Source of the DNA: Papio anubis
Lineage: Eukaryota > Chordata > Mammalia > Primates > Cercopithecidae
DNA length: 64,000 bases
Assembly (NCBI RefSeq): GCF_008728515.1
Contig: NC_044986.1
Coordinates: 112,456,313 to 112,520,312 of the forward strand
Reading direction: 5' to 3'
In this document: one piece after another, positions 34,871 through 46,798 of the stretch
How positions within the stretch are numbered: the stretch's first letter is position 1
Layout: the number at the start of each line of letters is the position of its first letter
Translations under genes and position numbers: made by a program
The notes under the pieces: generated by a model
The model's database searches: none
What the model saw: only the letters and a program-made list of their open reading frames with translations
What the model was told of the DNA's origin: nothing

Positions 34871-36059
34871 CATTCTTGAATATTACTCAAAGTGGTGGTT
34901 TCAGACCTAGTTGCTTAATGTTGTATGCAATCACTCATCAGGGAACACTGGACAGCCATGCTATATTGATTATAAAATAAAACTTTGCTTTCCATGATGT
35001 AAGAACATTTGGAGGAGAAATAAGTAGACAAAAGTCTTTGAATTCACTGGGTAGTTCTGTGTCCTATCGCTCTTACAAAAACCTTCATTGATCTCCTGTC
35101 ACTTTGAGGATAAAGTCAGTGTCAGAATCCTTTTGTTTTTGACTTTGCCCCATTCATTGCCTTAACTCCAGCTAAGTTCGCTGATTCGCCATTGCCCACT
35201 TCACTTCTCTCTTGCCCTCAAGCTTTGTTCAGTGCCGTTCTCTTTTCTCCTCCCCAAAGTGCCATGGAAATGCTAGTGGTGTTTATTGACCACCTCCAGT
35301 CTTGCCATCTTTGTGAGGTGTAGTCCTCCCAGGGTAAAATGATCTCTTTCTCTCTGTAATTCTTGAAACACTTGTCACTTACACGATTTCTAAGGCATTG
35401 ATCATGCGTCCCCTTAGTTTTGTCCAGTCATGGACACCGTACCTGTGCTTCTAGGAAGTGCAGCTGGCGATGCTGAAGAGCGTGACTCGCAGGCACCAGC
35501 CCTTGCCCCTGGGATGGACCAGCCCACCCACCCCTAGCCTTGCTTATCAGCTGGCAAACATGTAACCGTGGGTGCCCAGTGCTGGGGTCCAGGGTCCGTA
35601 GGAAGCTGCACATCTTGGTGGGTAGAAGATTGTTTTAAAATTAAATGCAAAAACACGGAGAGTGTAGGACAGGACTTGCATTTACTTTTTAAGAGAAAAC
35701 ATAAGGACATCTAAGAAAATTGTTTGTTCCTTATTCCCCTCCTAGGACTCTGCCCCCAAACTTCTCATAGATACTTACTCTCCTTTGGCTTTCTGTGTTC
35801 TTTGAGGGAAGAGTTTGAGAAGCTGTTTGTTGCTTCATTTCCTGGTATTTCTTTGCTCTCTTTGACCCTAAATGCCCATCTCAAGCCCTTTGTGCCTTTT
35901 TGGCGTTCAGTGCCTGTTTTCCAACTAGGATCCTTGGTGTTCCTTCTTGGTACCTGTCCTGGCTCCACATCTTCAGCCATGATTACAAGGTGCTCCTGCC
36001 CCCTGGCTGTGGTTGACCCCTGTGCTGCTTAGACCTGCCCGTCCATCAGAAGAGTGCCA
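34871..36059 (+). other. intron 2 stretch, mostly unassigned
   Basis: 35060-35400 has the pyrimidine-rich character of an L2 3' region (CACTTTGAGGATAAAGTCAG). No coding signature. Confidence 0.35.
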
Positions 36060-36215
36060 TTATACTCTTAGAGCTGTGTACATACTCTTTTGTCTCCTGT
36101 GCTAGGCTATCAACTCCTGAAGGGAAGAGACTGTGTATTATATATATTTTTTTGTTACGTTGTGTCTCATATTTAGTAGTAGTACAGTAAATATTTATTA
36201 AGTGGATGAGTAAAC
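36060..36215 (+). mobile_element. L2 3' tail
   Basis: TATCAACTCCTGAAGGGAAG, TATTTAGTAGTAGTACAGTA and ATATTTATTAAGTGGATGAG follow the L2 end. Confidence 0.6.
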
Positions 36216-39200
36216 CTGATAGTATCTCAACAGATTTGAAAGGATCTTAGCTATCCTTTAAATGTAAATGCCATGTATACATTGGGCGGCTTAATTATTT
36301 TCTACCTGTAGTTCTCAGCTGAACAGGACCCTCAAGCACATGTAGATATATTTGTGTCTAGATACTCCTTTTCATGGTATTTGATTCATCCAATTAAATG
36401 ATTCTATGGCTACTTTTTGGCCTTTCCTTTTCTGTGGCATTCAGCCTATGCAGTGTGGAGCCCTTGGAGTTCTTGAGCATCCTCCAAGGGCGGCTTCAGG
36501 AATCGGATTCTGGCACAGTCTCCTCAGCAGAGCTTTGCTCTTCTGTATTTATTGGGGTTCCACTTTAGATTGCACTTGGAAGAAAAAGGGCTTGTTCCGA
36601 AAACCGTTGCCCTGTTCCGTAGACTTGCGTTTCACATGGTGGTTTGCTGAGTTCGACTCCCAGTCTTGTGTGTCCCTTGTAAACATGGCGATTGTCCCTG
36701 CAGGCTGCCAGCTGGGACCTTGATAGCATCTGCATGTTAATGGGGTCTGGAAAGAGGTGCCAGCCTCAGGTCCTCAAAGCACAGGGTCCGCTTCAGATTC
36801 CTCTTCTTTCAGCTCACTTGTGGAGGTTGTGTGGAGAGCTGCCCGCAGGCCTGAAGGCCCAGCTCCGTGCTGCCACCCATCTCCCATTTGACAGGCCGCC
36901 CATCAGTCTATCCACAGCATGGCTCCATGCCAACCTCTACGAGTTTTTAAGAGGAAATATTTTGGACCATATAGTGTAAACCTGGTCATCTTATTATTTC
37001 TCACTGATAAACTTTTTCTCTTTAACATGCCATTACCCCTCCCCTAAAAAATGCAAGGAGTTTTAAAAGCATTTTTCTTTAAAATATGTTCACCGTGTTG
37101 TGCAACCATCTCCAGAGCTTTTTCATCACCACAAACAGAGACGCATCCTCATTGTCACCTCTCCTGCAGATGCTTCTGCACTGCTTCTGGTATTTACGAA
37201 CTGGAAAGGCCAGCTCTTTAAGACCATCTGTGGCCCCACCTCCAGGCTGGAAGCTGCATTTTCAGTTCATTGTTTTTCTTGTTGATAAAGAACAATGTCC
37301 TACCCATAATACTGCCTAGTGTATTTAGAGATAATTAAGTCACTCAGTAGTCATTTATTTATTAGTGAAAGAACCCAACCCCCACTCTGTCTTTCCTTGT
37401 TCCTTTAATCTGTTCAATTGGCTTTTTCATTATCTCCTCAAGTTTCTCAATGGCCTCTTAGGACATAGGACAAAACGGGACATGATAGTGTAATACTCAG
37501 TGTAGCGGTCGGATTGGACCCCACTTCTTTCAGATGCCCTCAGTCCATTCTGCTCAGGTAAGAGGCCGAACATGGCACCCCTGAGTGATGGGTTTGAGAC
37601 TGGTGCAGGGAGAGAGAGTCAGTCAGTTCTGATCAAGAGGACAGTTGCCTCAGGGGGTGGGAATTCAGGAGGGATAGGTTTGACTCACCTTACCAGCTCG
37701 GAATCATAGGAAGTCATATCTTTTAAAATATTTACTAATAAATCAATGTTTTGAGTTCTCTACATGCTAGGTTAGTAGAAGATCTAGTATCTCTTTATAA
37801 GATGTCCTCCATCCCCCAAATTATCCGTGACCCTCAGGGGCTTACTCAGTCCAGAGGGGCCAGCCTACTAATAGATAGAACCGAAATATGGCTTCATGCT
37901 CAACCTCATGCACCTGCTAGCTGCGTTTCCTGTTGCCTGCTTTTGTCCAGATTTTCGTCATCAAAACTAGACTCCATATCCCCACTCCCTTGCACGCATC
38001 TTTTTCCAGTTCTCCTATTGGTGTTTATCTCTATTCAGTGACCCAAGCTGGAAACCTTGGGGTTATCGTTCATGGATTCTTCCCGCCTCCACCCCCCGCA
38101 AATCCAGCTAATCCCAAGCCCGTTTGATTAAACTTCTTCAGTGTTTCTCTCTCTCTCCATCTCTCTCCATTTCCACCCTGAAAATCCTGATAGACTGATG
38201 TTGCCATTCACAGAGCCTTCTGTGATAGCATTCTAGCCAGGTTCCTCTATACCATACCAGTTTCACCATAATTTTGCCAGAATTGTTTTTGTATAGGATA
38301 TATCTGATTATTTGCTATCCTTATATGAAAAGAGACCTGAATCTTAAGTTACCCAGCCTGATAACCCATTGGCTCCCGTGTGCAGTTCTTCTCCTTTCAC
38401 CCTGCACGTGGTGCCCTAGCGGGGTGGCCTCACTATGCACTCCAGCTCCATTGCCTGCCTCATCTCCTATGAATCTTAAACTCCTGTCTCGCGGAACTGC
38501 TGCTTGGGAAGAGGGATACAAGGTCATACACCTCTGTGAGCTGCTTCCAGGGGTTAAAAGAGCAATGTTTCGGGGAGCAAGAGGAAAGCCGAGTCTCCTC
38601 TGCAGCCTCAAGGGAAGGGAGAATGAATACTTTTTGTATGGGGGCCACAGGGAAGGCAGGATCCACAGGAAAGAGGCGGGTCTAGCTCTAGCAAGGAAGC
38701 AGAGCGTGTGGTCTGCAACCAGGGAAGCAGTTTACCAAGTAGAGTTCCAGGGCACACAGTTAAAAGAGGCAGGGGTCAGCGGGCCAGGAAAACCAGGACC
38801 ATTGTTGGGAGCAAGAAATCAATATAAAGGGATTCAGGTAAGAGATATTGAGAAAGTTGGGGTACCTTCCAATTTGTACCCGATGATCTTTGTATCTCTG
38901 GAGCCTAGGAGGTGCTTGATAAATATTTGTCAAATAATTTATTTCTGATACATTCTCATTCTTTCCTGTTATTTGTTTACTACCTTAGTGTTACGTTCTG
39001 GACTTCATTCTGTTTTCGGTAAGCCAGTTTTTTTCAATTACTTAAGAAAGATTTATGGAATGCCTGCTGTACATCAGCACTGGTACATTTGTAGGGCACA
39101 GATAGGGTGACTGTTACCAGGAGTTTTCCTAATAAGGAGGCGTATAGATGGGCACACGTGCAACTGCTTTGTTTTAGATGGAACTCTTTGAGTTTCATTA

Positions 39201-39290
39201 TTAACTGATCGCATGGTCCCCAGCAACCACCAGAGGCCCAGACAAGTGCCAGCAAGAGATCTACAAGCACGGGTCCCTTTGGGGCCGGCT
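36216..39290 (+). other. intron 2 stretch with old LINE-like debris
   Basis: 37085-37160 (GTTCACCGTGTTGTGCAACC) resembles a common old LINE segment, and 37840-38940 has L2-like sequence ending in GTGCTTGATAAATATTTGTC. A 675-nt open frame at 38274-38948 begins at TTG, runs into that L2-like tail and has no recognisable domain. Confidence 0.4.
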
Positions 39291-39299
39291 CCCAGTCAG

Positions 39300-39770
39300 G
39301 AGTCCGATTGTGGGCCTTTAATGACACTAGCACAGTGTGAGAGTTTAAGAAGTTTTAGTACTTACAGACCCCAGGGGATATAGCACACCCATGGAGGCCA
39401 CACACACACAGGCCAGAGCGCACAGGCAGTGGAGAGAGAAGAACCCGTGGCCAGTACCTTTATTGGGTCCAGAGCGTTACCCACACAGGTTTCCCGTAGG
39501 GAGCTGTAATTCATGGGTTGAAAGCAAGAAGGCACGGGTTGCAGGAGGTCATGCAGTGACTGAGAAGGAGTCACTGTGGCATATCTGCACAGTCCACATG
39601 GGGTGCAAGGGCCAGCAGGCTGCATCTGGCTGTCCTATAGGGAGTTGGTCACCAGGCAGCAGTTGTATAAAGCAGATGTCTGGATCGACCACATTGAGGA
39701 ACCGGGGGTGCAGCGAATAGAACTGGAAACTGTCAAAGGTGACAGAGCCTTGCTTCTGGAATGAAAAACT
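39300..39770 (-). repeat. possible LTR remnant
   Basis: On the minus strand there is a polyadenylation-like block CGCTCTGGACCCAATAAAGG followed by a pyrimidine-rich segment and a GT-rich segment, the order expected for the R-U5 part of an LTR. Ends and family are not clear, and no retroviral genes adjoin it. Confidence 0.3.
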
Positions 39771-41035
39771 CCCACTTATATTTAAAATGAATGCCAAGGC
39801 AACATAAAATTATGAGCATTCGCTGCACTCTGTTTGTTTGTTACCATCTTTTATCGTGATTACCTGTGAATAATCATGTTCCACGTAGTGGATCCTTCTC
39901 TCTTAGCCAAGTTAAGGGAGACCTTGGGTGGTGACTTCTGTGTTGCCCTCACGTTTATCAGATCCTGCAAGACTGTGTGTCATAAATTCTGTGTGTAAAG
40001 AAACATGATCTAGTAGAGTCTTGATATTTAGTGAGGGGGAGAATCCCGCATACAGTCTTTTTAGATCTTGTCCAAGAAGTATAGTTACTAAACTCTAAAG
40101 GATTTCAGGTTGCCAGTAAGGCAGCCATGTGGCATGGATCCATTTTAGTCAGATTTCTTTTTGTTAGTTTTTCTGAAAAGGATTCAGCTTCTTGGAAAGA
40201 GATCAGGAAAAAATGCACAGGTTTCCTTATAGCGTCCTGTTTCGCTAGAGAGCTCATTGCTTCAAAGAGCTTCCTTTTCCTGGTATCTGTACCTGGAGAA
40301 GTCATTGACTAATTATAACTGGAAATACCAATAGAAGTCAATGAATACTTCCAATCTCAATCTCCTATGTACTCACCAATTTTTTTTTTTTTTTAAATTT
40401 ATCAAAGAACTTGGGTTCCACTATGATAGAAGAAGCCCATCTTCCGAAAAGGACGCATGTGACTTCTAGAGCCACGAAGTGCTTGGTTAACACTTTGGTG
40501 ACGATGAAAATCCTGTGCCCCTCCTGGACTACCATATGCCCCCTGGGTTATGGTTCAGACCGTTGCTTTAGGATTTAGGAAACTAGAGAATATTCAGCGA
40601 CTTGTCTCGTATCCAGTAGAAGGTGGGGGTAATTAGGAGGCGAGTCCAAGTGTAGGTGTAATAGCCCGGCCTGTCCTTTCCCCCACTAACACTGCACCAC
40701 ACTCAACTGAGCTTCCACAGTTCGGCCTGCTCATCTGCTCCCAGCACCCACTGTCCCCAGTTTATTTAGGTTGACTCAGGTTTTTTGTCATTGGCACTTT
40801 GAGTCTTCAGGCCTCGTTTCTGATCCTCTACCCCATCTGCCCCAAATGTGCAAGGAAACCTCTTTCTTCCTGTCTGCCAAAGCCTGTCACTCATCATCCC
40901 CTGCTGTGGGGTGGAGCCCCGGGACTCCCTCCTCCTAGGCAGCAGCTGCAGGGGTGACCTGCTTCGCTGCTCCTGCTGCTTGGTGAAGAGAGTGCGATTC
41001 AGTAAACCCCAGAGACCATTCCTAGTGTCCGTCAA
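39771..41035 (+). other. intron 2 stretch before the ATCGAT tract
   Basis: Ordinary intronic sequence with a poly(T) at 40380-40394. GC content rises from about 40640 to 41030. No gene. Confidence 0.4.
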
Positions 41036-41039
41036 TCCC

Positions 41040-41356
41040 CGGACTTTATCGCCATTATTCGGTATCGCGGTATCCGTCGCATCATCGTCATCGATAAATA
41101 TCGATCGCCGGAACATCGATCAATAGACCAGCATCGACAGATCATCTCGATCCGTCTGAATAATAAATGAATATCGATAAAGTCATCGATAATATCAGGT
41201 CATCGATCATCAGACAGACATCGATCATCCCCAGATATGTCGAATAAGCATCGGAATAATATCGAATATCCGTCATCGATGTTTCATCCGTTATCCGTCA
41301 GATCAGATCGCATCGATCATCGAATAAATATCGATCATCGGGTCATCGATGTTTCT
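41040..41356. repeat. CpG-dense ATCGAT-based tract
   Basis: About 315 bp in which ATCGAT occurs 11 times along with many ATCG, TCGA and CATCGAT variants. CpG occurs about 30 times in 300 bp although the sequence is AT-rich, which is unlike the surrounding CpG-depleted intron. Longer words repeat: GTCATCGATGTTTC at 41272 and 41342 (70 bp apart) and ATAAATATCGATC at 41094 and 41324. The unit is irregular and no clean period is visible. It may be a degenerate satellite-like repeat or an assembly or consensus artefact next to the minisatellite that follows. It resembles no primate repeat I know. Confidence 0.75.
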
Positions 41357-41360
41357 TGAA

Positions 41361-41507
41361 CCGCTCACCTCTCCGCTCACCTCTCGCTCTCCTCTCCCTC
41401 CCTCTCCGCTCTCCTCTCCGCTCACCTCTCCGCTCTCCTCTCCGCTCACCTCTCCGCTCACCTCTCAGCTCTCCTCTCCGCTCTCCTCTCAGCTCTCCTC
41501 TCAGCAC
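41361..41507. repeat. minisatellite with 12-bp unit
   Basis: Tandem copies of CCGCTCACCTCT and variants (CCGCTCTCCTCT, CAGCTCTCCTCT), about 12 units. The last units change CCG to CAG. The Ser/Pro/Leu-rich ORFs across it are by-products. Confidence 0.92.
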
Positions 41508-41548
41508 AGACTTCTGCAGTTACTGCAGTTTTCTGTGTTCCATCCTTT

Positions 41549-41870
41549 TAGTTGTTGTTGGGTTTTTGTTTGTTTGTTTGTTTTTTGAGATGGAGTCTCA
41601 CCCTGTCGCCCAGGCTGGAGTGCAGTGGTGCAACCTCGGCTCACTGCAACCTCCACCTCCCAGGTTCAAGTGATTCTCCTGCCTCAGCCTCCCGAGTAGC
41701 TGGAACTACAGGCGCGCTCTGCCATGCCCGGCTAATTTTTCTATTTTTAGTAGAGGTGGGCTTTCACTGTGTTGGCCAGGCTTGTCTCAAACTCCGGATC
41801 TCAGGTGATGTGCCCATCTCAGCCTCCCAAAGTGCTGGGATTACAGGTATGAGCCACTGTGCCCGGCCCC
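41549..41870 (-). mobile_element. Alu with target duplication
   Basis: Minus Alu with a TTTG tail; GTGTTCCATCCTTT repeats at 41535-41548 and 41871-41884. Confidence 0.95.
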
Positions 41871-41884
41871 GTGTTCCATCCTTT

Positions 41885-43346
41885 AAAATGTGCCACAGTG
41901 AGCTAAGCCATGAGCTTACTTCCTCTGAGGACGGACCTGCTTCTGGCCTCCTGCCCTCTTCCTTTCAGCACTGTTTCTTCCTCCTCAGTACCCCCACGTC
42001 CTGATTTTTTGTGTATTTGTTTCATTTTGTTTTGCCTATGGGAGACATGTTTCTGCACACGGCAGGGGCGGCCCACTGTCAGAACCGCTCACACCTGCCA
42101 CTTTCCTCCCCCATCACCACCTGCAGCTTAGGGTGCTGGTTGTCAAAATGAAAATACAAAGTTACGGAAAACTCAGGTTGTATTTTCAGCCATGTACTTT
42201 TCATAGGCAAAAGTTCTGGAACTCTGAAACTGAGGTCATGACAAAGCAAATTTGTCCTCGGAAGGTTCCAGAATCCTTATGACACCTGCCTGTTCCTAAT
42301 GGTAGCACTGTATCCTAGCATTCTATCTACAAAGCAGAGGCAGGACCTTTGACAGGAGACACATCCGTTCTCCTGTGTTGTGTCAGTTAGCGTGGAGAAG
42401 CAAGCTGGCTTGGACTCGAGAGCCAGGATGGGTGTCTGCCCCATGTGTTCTGACTATGACTGCTCTTTTCAGGGAACCTGGGGTCGGGGGAGGTGGCCAC
42501 CAACCTGTGTCAGCGAAGGCTCTGCACAGCCCTCAGTGCAGGTGCGCCTGGCCTGATGGGGAGGGCTGTGAGTGGAAACCACACAGAAAAGATACCTCCT
42601 TTTGCTTGAATTGTGGTGTTAACTAGCCGGGAATGTATGTGTCTGCTTGCTGAAATTAATGCCACATTTGCCTGTGGGCTTATCTTTCAGGATTCCTCTG
42701 GGACCTCTTCCAGACACACCCTGTTCCATAGCCTCTTGAGAGAGTAGTAAATTTTGCTGACTCTGCATTATTTAAATTTCACTTGGTCATTCATTCTCAT
42801 AAAATCTGGGATATGATTTATTGTTTATATATTGTAAATTTCACAGGGGTTTGAAGTAGAAATAGTTTTTTCTCAAATTAGAATATGTCTCCTCTCAAGC
42901 ATATGCCAACAACACATAGCAATATTGTAAATTTGCAAATCTGTGTTATTTCTGTGTTTACCCGTGTTCAGTTAGACAGAATTAATATATTCTGTAATGT
43001 TTTTAGTATCATTTTAAAAAACTAAAGATATTTACTTCAAAATGGTGAACAGTAAATTCAAAATAACCTTCCTTATTTAGTAACATAACACATGTATTAA
43101 TAAGCTAAATATCTAACTTGAAAGCACAAAATGGCTAGGTTATTGTGCAGTTACCAGTTCTACAGCGAAACTTCGCTTATATGATCCTAAGTGCATTAAA
43201 ACATCATTATATTGAATGTGCTGTATTTATTTGTAGGAGCTGTATTTTTCTTAACAGATGCTGTCTGTTAGCCTTTTCTTTTTCTTACAGTTTAAATTTC
43301 AAGCATTTATTAGAGTAACTGCATGAATGTTTACACGCACATACCC
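41885..43346 (+). other. intron 2 stretch, unassigned
   Basis: Unique-looking and AT-rich in its second half. ORFs at 41910-42131 and 42375-42626 have no features of genes. Confidence 0.35.
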
Positions 43347-43356
43347 TGGCCTAAGA

Positions 43357-43658
43357 ATTTTTTTTTTTTTTTTTTTGAGACAGGGTCTGCCTCTGTCACC
43401 CAGGTTGAAGTGCAGTGGCATGATCTCGGCTCACTGCAACCTCTGCCTCCAGGGCTCAAGCAATCCTTCTGTCTCAGCCTCCAAGTAGCTGGGACCGCAG
43501 GCACACACCACCACGCTGGGCTAACTTTTGTCCTTTTTGTAGAGATGGGGTTTCTCCATATTGGCCAGGCTGGTCACAAACTCCTGAGCTCAAGTGATCT
43601 GCCCATCTCAGCCTCCCAAAGTGCTGGAATCACACATGTGAGCCACCATGCCCAGCAG
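43357..43658 (-). mobile_element. Alu with target duplication
   Basis: Minus Alu; TGGCCTAAGA flanks it at about 43347-43356 and 43659-43668. Confidence 0.94.
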
Positions 43659-43826
43659 TGGCCTAAGATTTTATTTTATCTTCTGGGTTTGAGGAAAAAA
43701 AATCCTTTTCTCTTCATCTTCATGAAGATATTGGCTGATGCACAGTTTAAGAAGATATTGTGTTTGAAATAGCTCCTAATAGATATCATTATCCTTTGAT
43801 ATTATTATTGATAGAAAAGATTTTCT

Positions 43827-44130
43827 TTTTTTTTTTTTTTTTTTTTTGAGATGGAGTTTTGCTCTTGTTGCCCAGGCTGGAGTGCAGTGGCGCGATCTCA
43901 CCTCACCACAACCTCCTCCCCGCAGGGTGAGCTGGGTTCTCCTGGCTCAGCCTCCTGAGTAGCTGACATTACAGGCATGCACCACCATGCCCGGCTAATT
44001 TTGCATTTTTAGTAGAGACAGGGTTTCTCCATGTTGGTCAGGCTGGTCTCGAACTCCCTACCTCTGGTGATCTACCCGCCTTGGCCTCCCAAAGTGCTGG
44101 GATTACAGGCATGAGCCACTGCACCCGGCC
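43827..44130 (-). mobile_element. Alu, minus orientation
   Basis: Full-length minus Alu. Near-identical flanks GAAAAGATTTTCT and GAAAATATTTTCT differ at one base. It is the closest repeat upstream of exon 3. Confidence 0.93.
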
Positions 44131-45092
44131 GAAAATATTTTCTATCTGTACAATATTATAGACATCTTTAAGTAATATTTATTAAGTACTCCCAGTGCAA
44201 TATAGAAGTTCTTTAATTTTAAAAAAAATTCCTGAGTTGGGAGAAAAATCTTTAAAAAAAGAAGTCAGTGTAGGTGAGGTGGGATTTCACAGTTGCCTGT
44301 GACCTCTCACATGTAGTTATGCTGCAGGGGAAGTGGCAGTGCGTTTGGCGTTGGGGGAGGGCGGGGTGGGGAGGCTGCACTTCCGCCCTTCCAGTGCTGG
44401 TACCGCCAGTGACCTCGAGTGGCAGGGACCCCTCGGTCATCACCAGGTTGATGTGATGGGAATCAGGGTGCCAGAAAGACAAAGCCCCCCTCCTCGCCAT
44501 GCTGCCACACTCAGCGCCTCTCTCTCTCCTCGGCCATCCTCTCTGAAGGTGATGTCTCCAGCGGCAGCAGCGTGTCATCCTGGAGGACATTGTGTCAGTA
44601 GTGAAGCCCTGCATCCCTGCCAGTCCAGGCTTGCTTCCTTGTGCTCGCCCCGCCTGCTGAAGCTGACAAGACAGCAGAGCGCGTTAGTGACCTGCCCGTT
44701 CCTCACGGGTGGCTGTGGCACATCAGAGTAGAGGAGTTCCGCTGTCCAGTTCTATCCTTGACCTTCTGTGTCAGCCTGTTTCCTCATCACCTTCTCACTC
44801 AGAAAATGCTTCCAAAGAGGGAATGTGATGTTTGTTCCTGATGACACACTCTCAAGAAACCTCTTTTATCATAGGAGACTTGCAGAGATTAAAATGAGAG
44901 GCACCAGGAATATGGTGGGTTTTTTCAGACCGTAGTCAGTTTTCCTGCCTTTGCATTTGACAGATTAAGTGTATAGAATCAGTCATCTTATTTCCAAAGA
45001 AGGGTTGTTTTTTCTTTCTCTTGTTTTTGGTTAGTGAACTGTTTTTCTTTTTCACTAATTTAGAGTGCTAACTTTGGCCCTGTTTCCATTAG
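44131..45092 (+). other. 3' end of intron 2
   Basis: Includes the acceptor region of exon 3 and a moderately GC-rich block at 44320-44720 with overlapping ORFs on both strands that show no homology I recognise. Confidence 0.45.
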
Positions 45093-45395
45093 GAGATGAA
45101 AGCATGGAAATAAAAAAGCAAATTACAGGGATGAGAAGATTGCTGAACGACAGCACTGGGCGGATCTATCAGCGAGTTGGCAAAGAAGGAGAGAAACTAA
45201 AAGAAGAGCCCCAGGACCTGGATTTAGTCTGGCCTCCGCGTTTGAACTCCTCTGCTGAGGCCCCACAGAGTCTCCACCCATCTTCACGTGGTGTGTGGAA
45301 TGAGCTACCGCCCCAGAGTGGACAGTTCTCAGGGCAGTATGGCACCCGTTCTAGAACCTTCCAAAGCCAGCCCCACCCTGCTGCAAGCTCCAATG
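45093..45395 (+). CDS. BEND7: BEND7 coding exon 3
   Basis: This 303-nt exon encodes residues 49-149, starting GDESMEIKKQITGMRRLLND. The acceptor (TTTCCATTAG) follows a pyrimidine-rich tract; the donor is GTATGG, weaker than consensus. The first 40 residues are charged and may be helical. The second half is rich in Ser, Gln, Pro and Gly and probably disordered, as is usual for linker regions of BEN proteins. The exon is phase 1 on both sides and a multiple of three. Three minus-strand Alus lie upstream (nearest 43827-44130) and a plus-strand Alu downstream (46799-47098), an inverted arrangement that could favour back-splicing. The frame continues past the donor to 45520, so intron retention would add about 40 residues and then stop. 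Confidence 0.94.
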
Positions 45396-46798
45396 GTATG
45401 GTTGTCAACAAACATTCAGAAGGCTCTCATGGGGGTTTGTACCGTTGTGTTTTATTTCTAAATATTCAGTGTGTTGAGTTCAATTTATTAAACCCTCCCA
45501 TAATTACCTGCCTTTGCTGAGTTACTTTAAAAGACAGGGAGACACAAAGGAAAGAGTTGAAGACTATTAAAAAACAGAATTGAGAATTAGGAAAGATAGG
45601 GGGTTCTATATTATAAGTGAAGATTTCCTGGTAGAGATTTTAGCCCTTTAAGAAGTAAAAACGATCATTTTGTGCCCATATACAGATATTACTGTCACAA
45701 AAAAAACGAACATTAGGGCAGAAAGAGCTCCCCATTGTCTTTAAAAGAAGCTTCCTGGTCCTATGGTGTGTTACTAACATATCCTCTTGGTTACTCCTTC
45801 ACCTTTCTCATTATCAGAAGAGTCCCAGATAAAGGCAGGGGCAGGAGAGGGTCAGTGATAATCCAGCATCCCACACCAGTACTGAACCCCGTGATCCATA
45901 TTTTATAACGTGCTTCATTAGCAATGGAAAGTATTCCTTTAAAGTAAAATTTTCTCAATTTAAGTTTCCTAATTGTTAAGAAAAGAATCAAATGACAATT
46001 TTTTTTTTCAAAGCTTAAGAAAAAAAACCTGATGCTTTTTGTGGTCATATTAGTTTTCTATCCAGCCACATTGGATGCTATAATATTTGTTCTAAAACTA
46101 TGTAGAGATGTGCAGATCTATGTTTTCACAAAGAGAACAAGAAAAAGGTAAGAAAGCATTTTCAGTTTCCTAAAGAAGTTAAGGATTTTTTTCCATTCAT
46201 TTTCATTTCACAATATCGTTCAAGAAAAAGAGAACTGTTTTGACTTTTTTTAAAACCGCAATATGCGGTTCAGAGGCATGAAACGCCATCCTGAGACATT
46301 GATGAGACAGCGAAGGACCCCAGAGATGTATGGGTGTCTTGTCTTTCTCTCAATATTACATAAGCCAGTATCAAAGTTCCCACGCTGGCATGCATCCAGG
46401 TTAGAGGGACACAGCTCTTTAAAGACTCCTCCATAAAAGTAAAAAGTCAGTTCTCTTTAAAATTAGAAAATGATTTATAACAAGCTGAAAAGGTTTGGTT
46501 TTGTCCTCTAAAAATGATGAAGATGGTACTTAGAATAGTGACTAGAAATATTCTTTAAGACCTTCCTAACTCTACTACCATGGAAGAGACAATAAGAGAA
46601 ATAAAATACCCTTAGGTATGAATGAAGTTAATAAACCCCACATCAGTAAGTTTTGGGTAAACAGTGTTCAGTTTCCCAGTATACAGCGGGGACAGTGGAT
46701 TTACTTTGAAAAGTATCAAGTTAGTAAAAGTTGCAAACATAAATTCCCCCATATCAGTTTGAGAATAGATATCGATTTTATGTTTTCTGTAGAAATAT
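45396..46798 (+). other. first part of BEND7 intron 3
   Basis: AT-rich intronic sequence; no repeat or gene recognised. Confidence 0.4.

Noticed and set aside
38274..38948. ORF of about 224 codons in intron 2
   Set aside because: Begins at TTG, the first ATG is internal, it runs into an L2-like tail and has no domain, Kozak or splice context.
40766..41116. Minus-strand ORF with an IDDDDAT stretch
   Set aside because: The acidic run comes from the ATCGAT tract read in reverse; no protein features.
41040..41356. Bacterial insert or CRISPR-like array
   Set aside because: No regular repeat and spacer lengths, no coding frames, and the flanks are ordinary primate intron.
41349..41673. Ser/Pro/Leu repeat ORFs
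   Set aside because: Translations of the 12-bp minisatellite continuing into an Alu.
45396..45520. Extension of BEND7 exon 3 past its donor
   Set aside because: The frame stays open by chance; exon 4 joins exactly in phase at 45395 and the peptide after the donor does not match the family.
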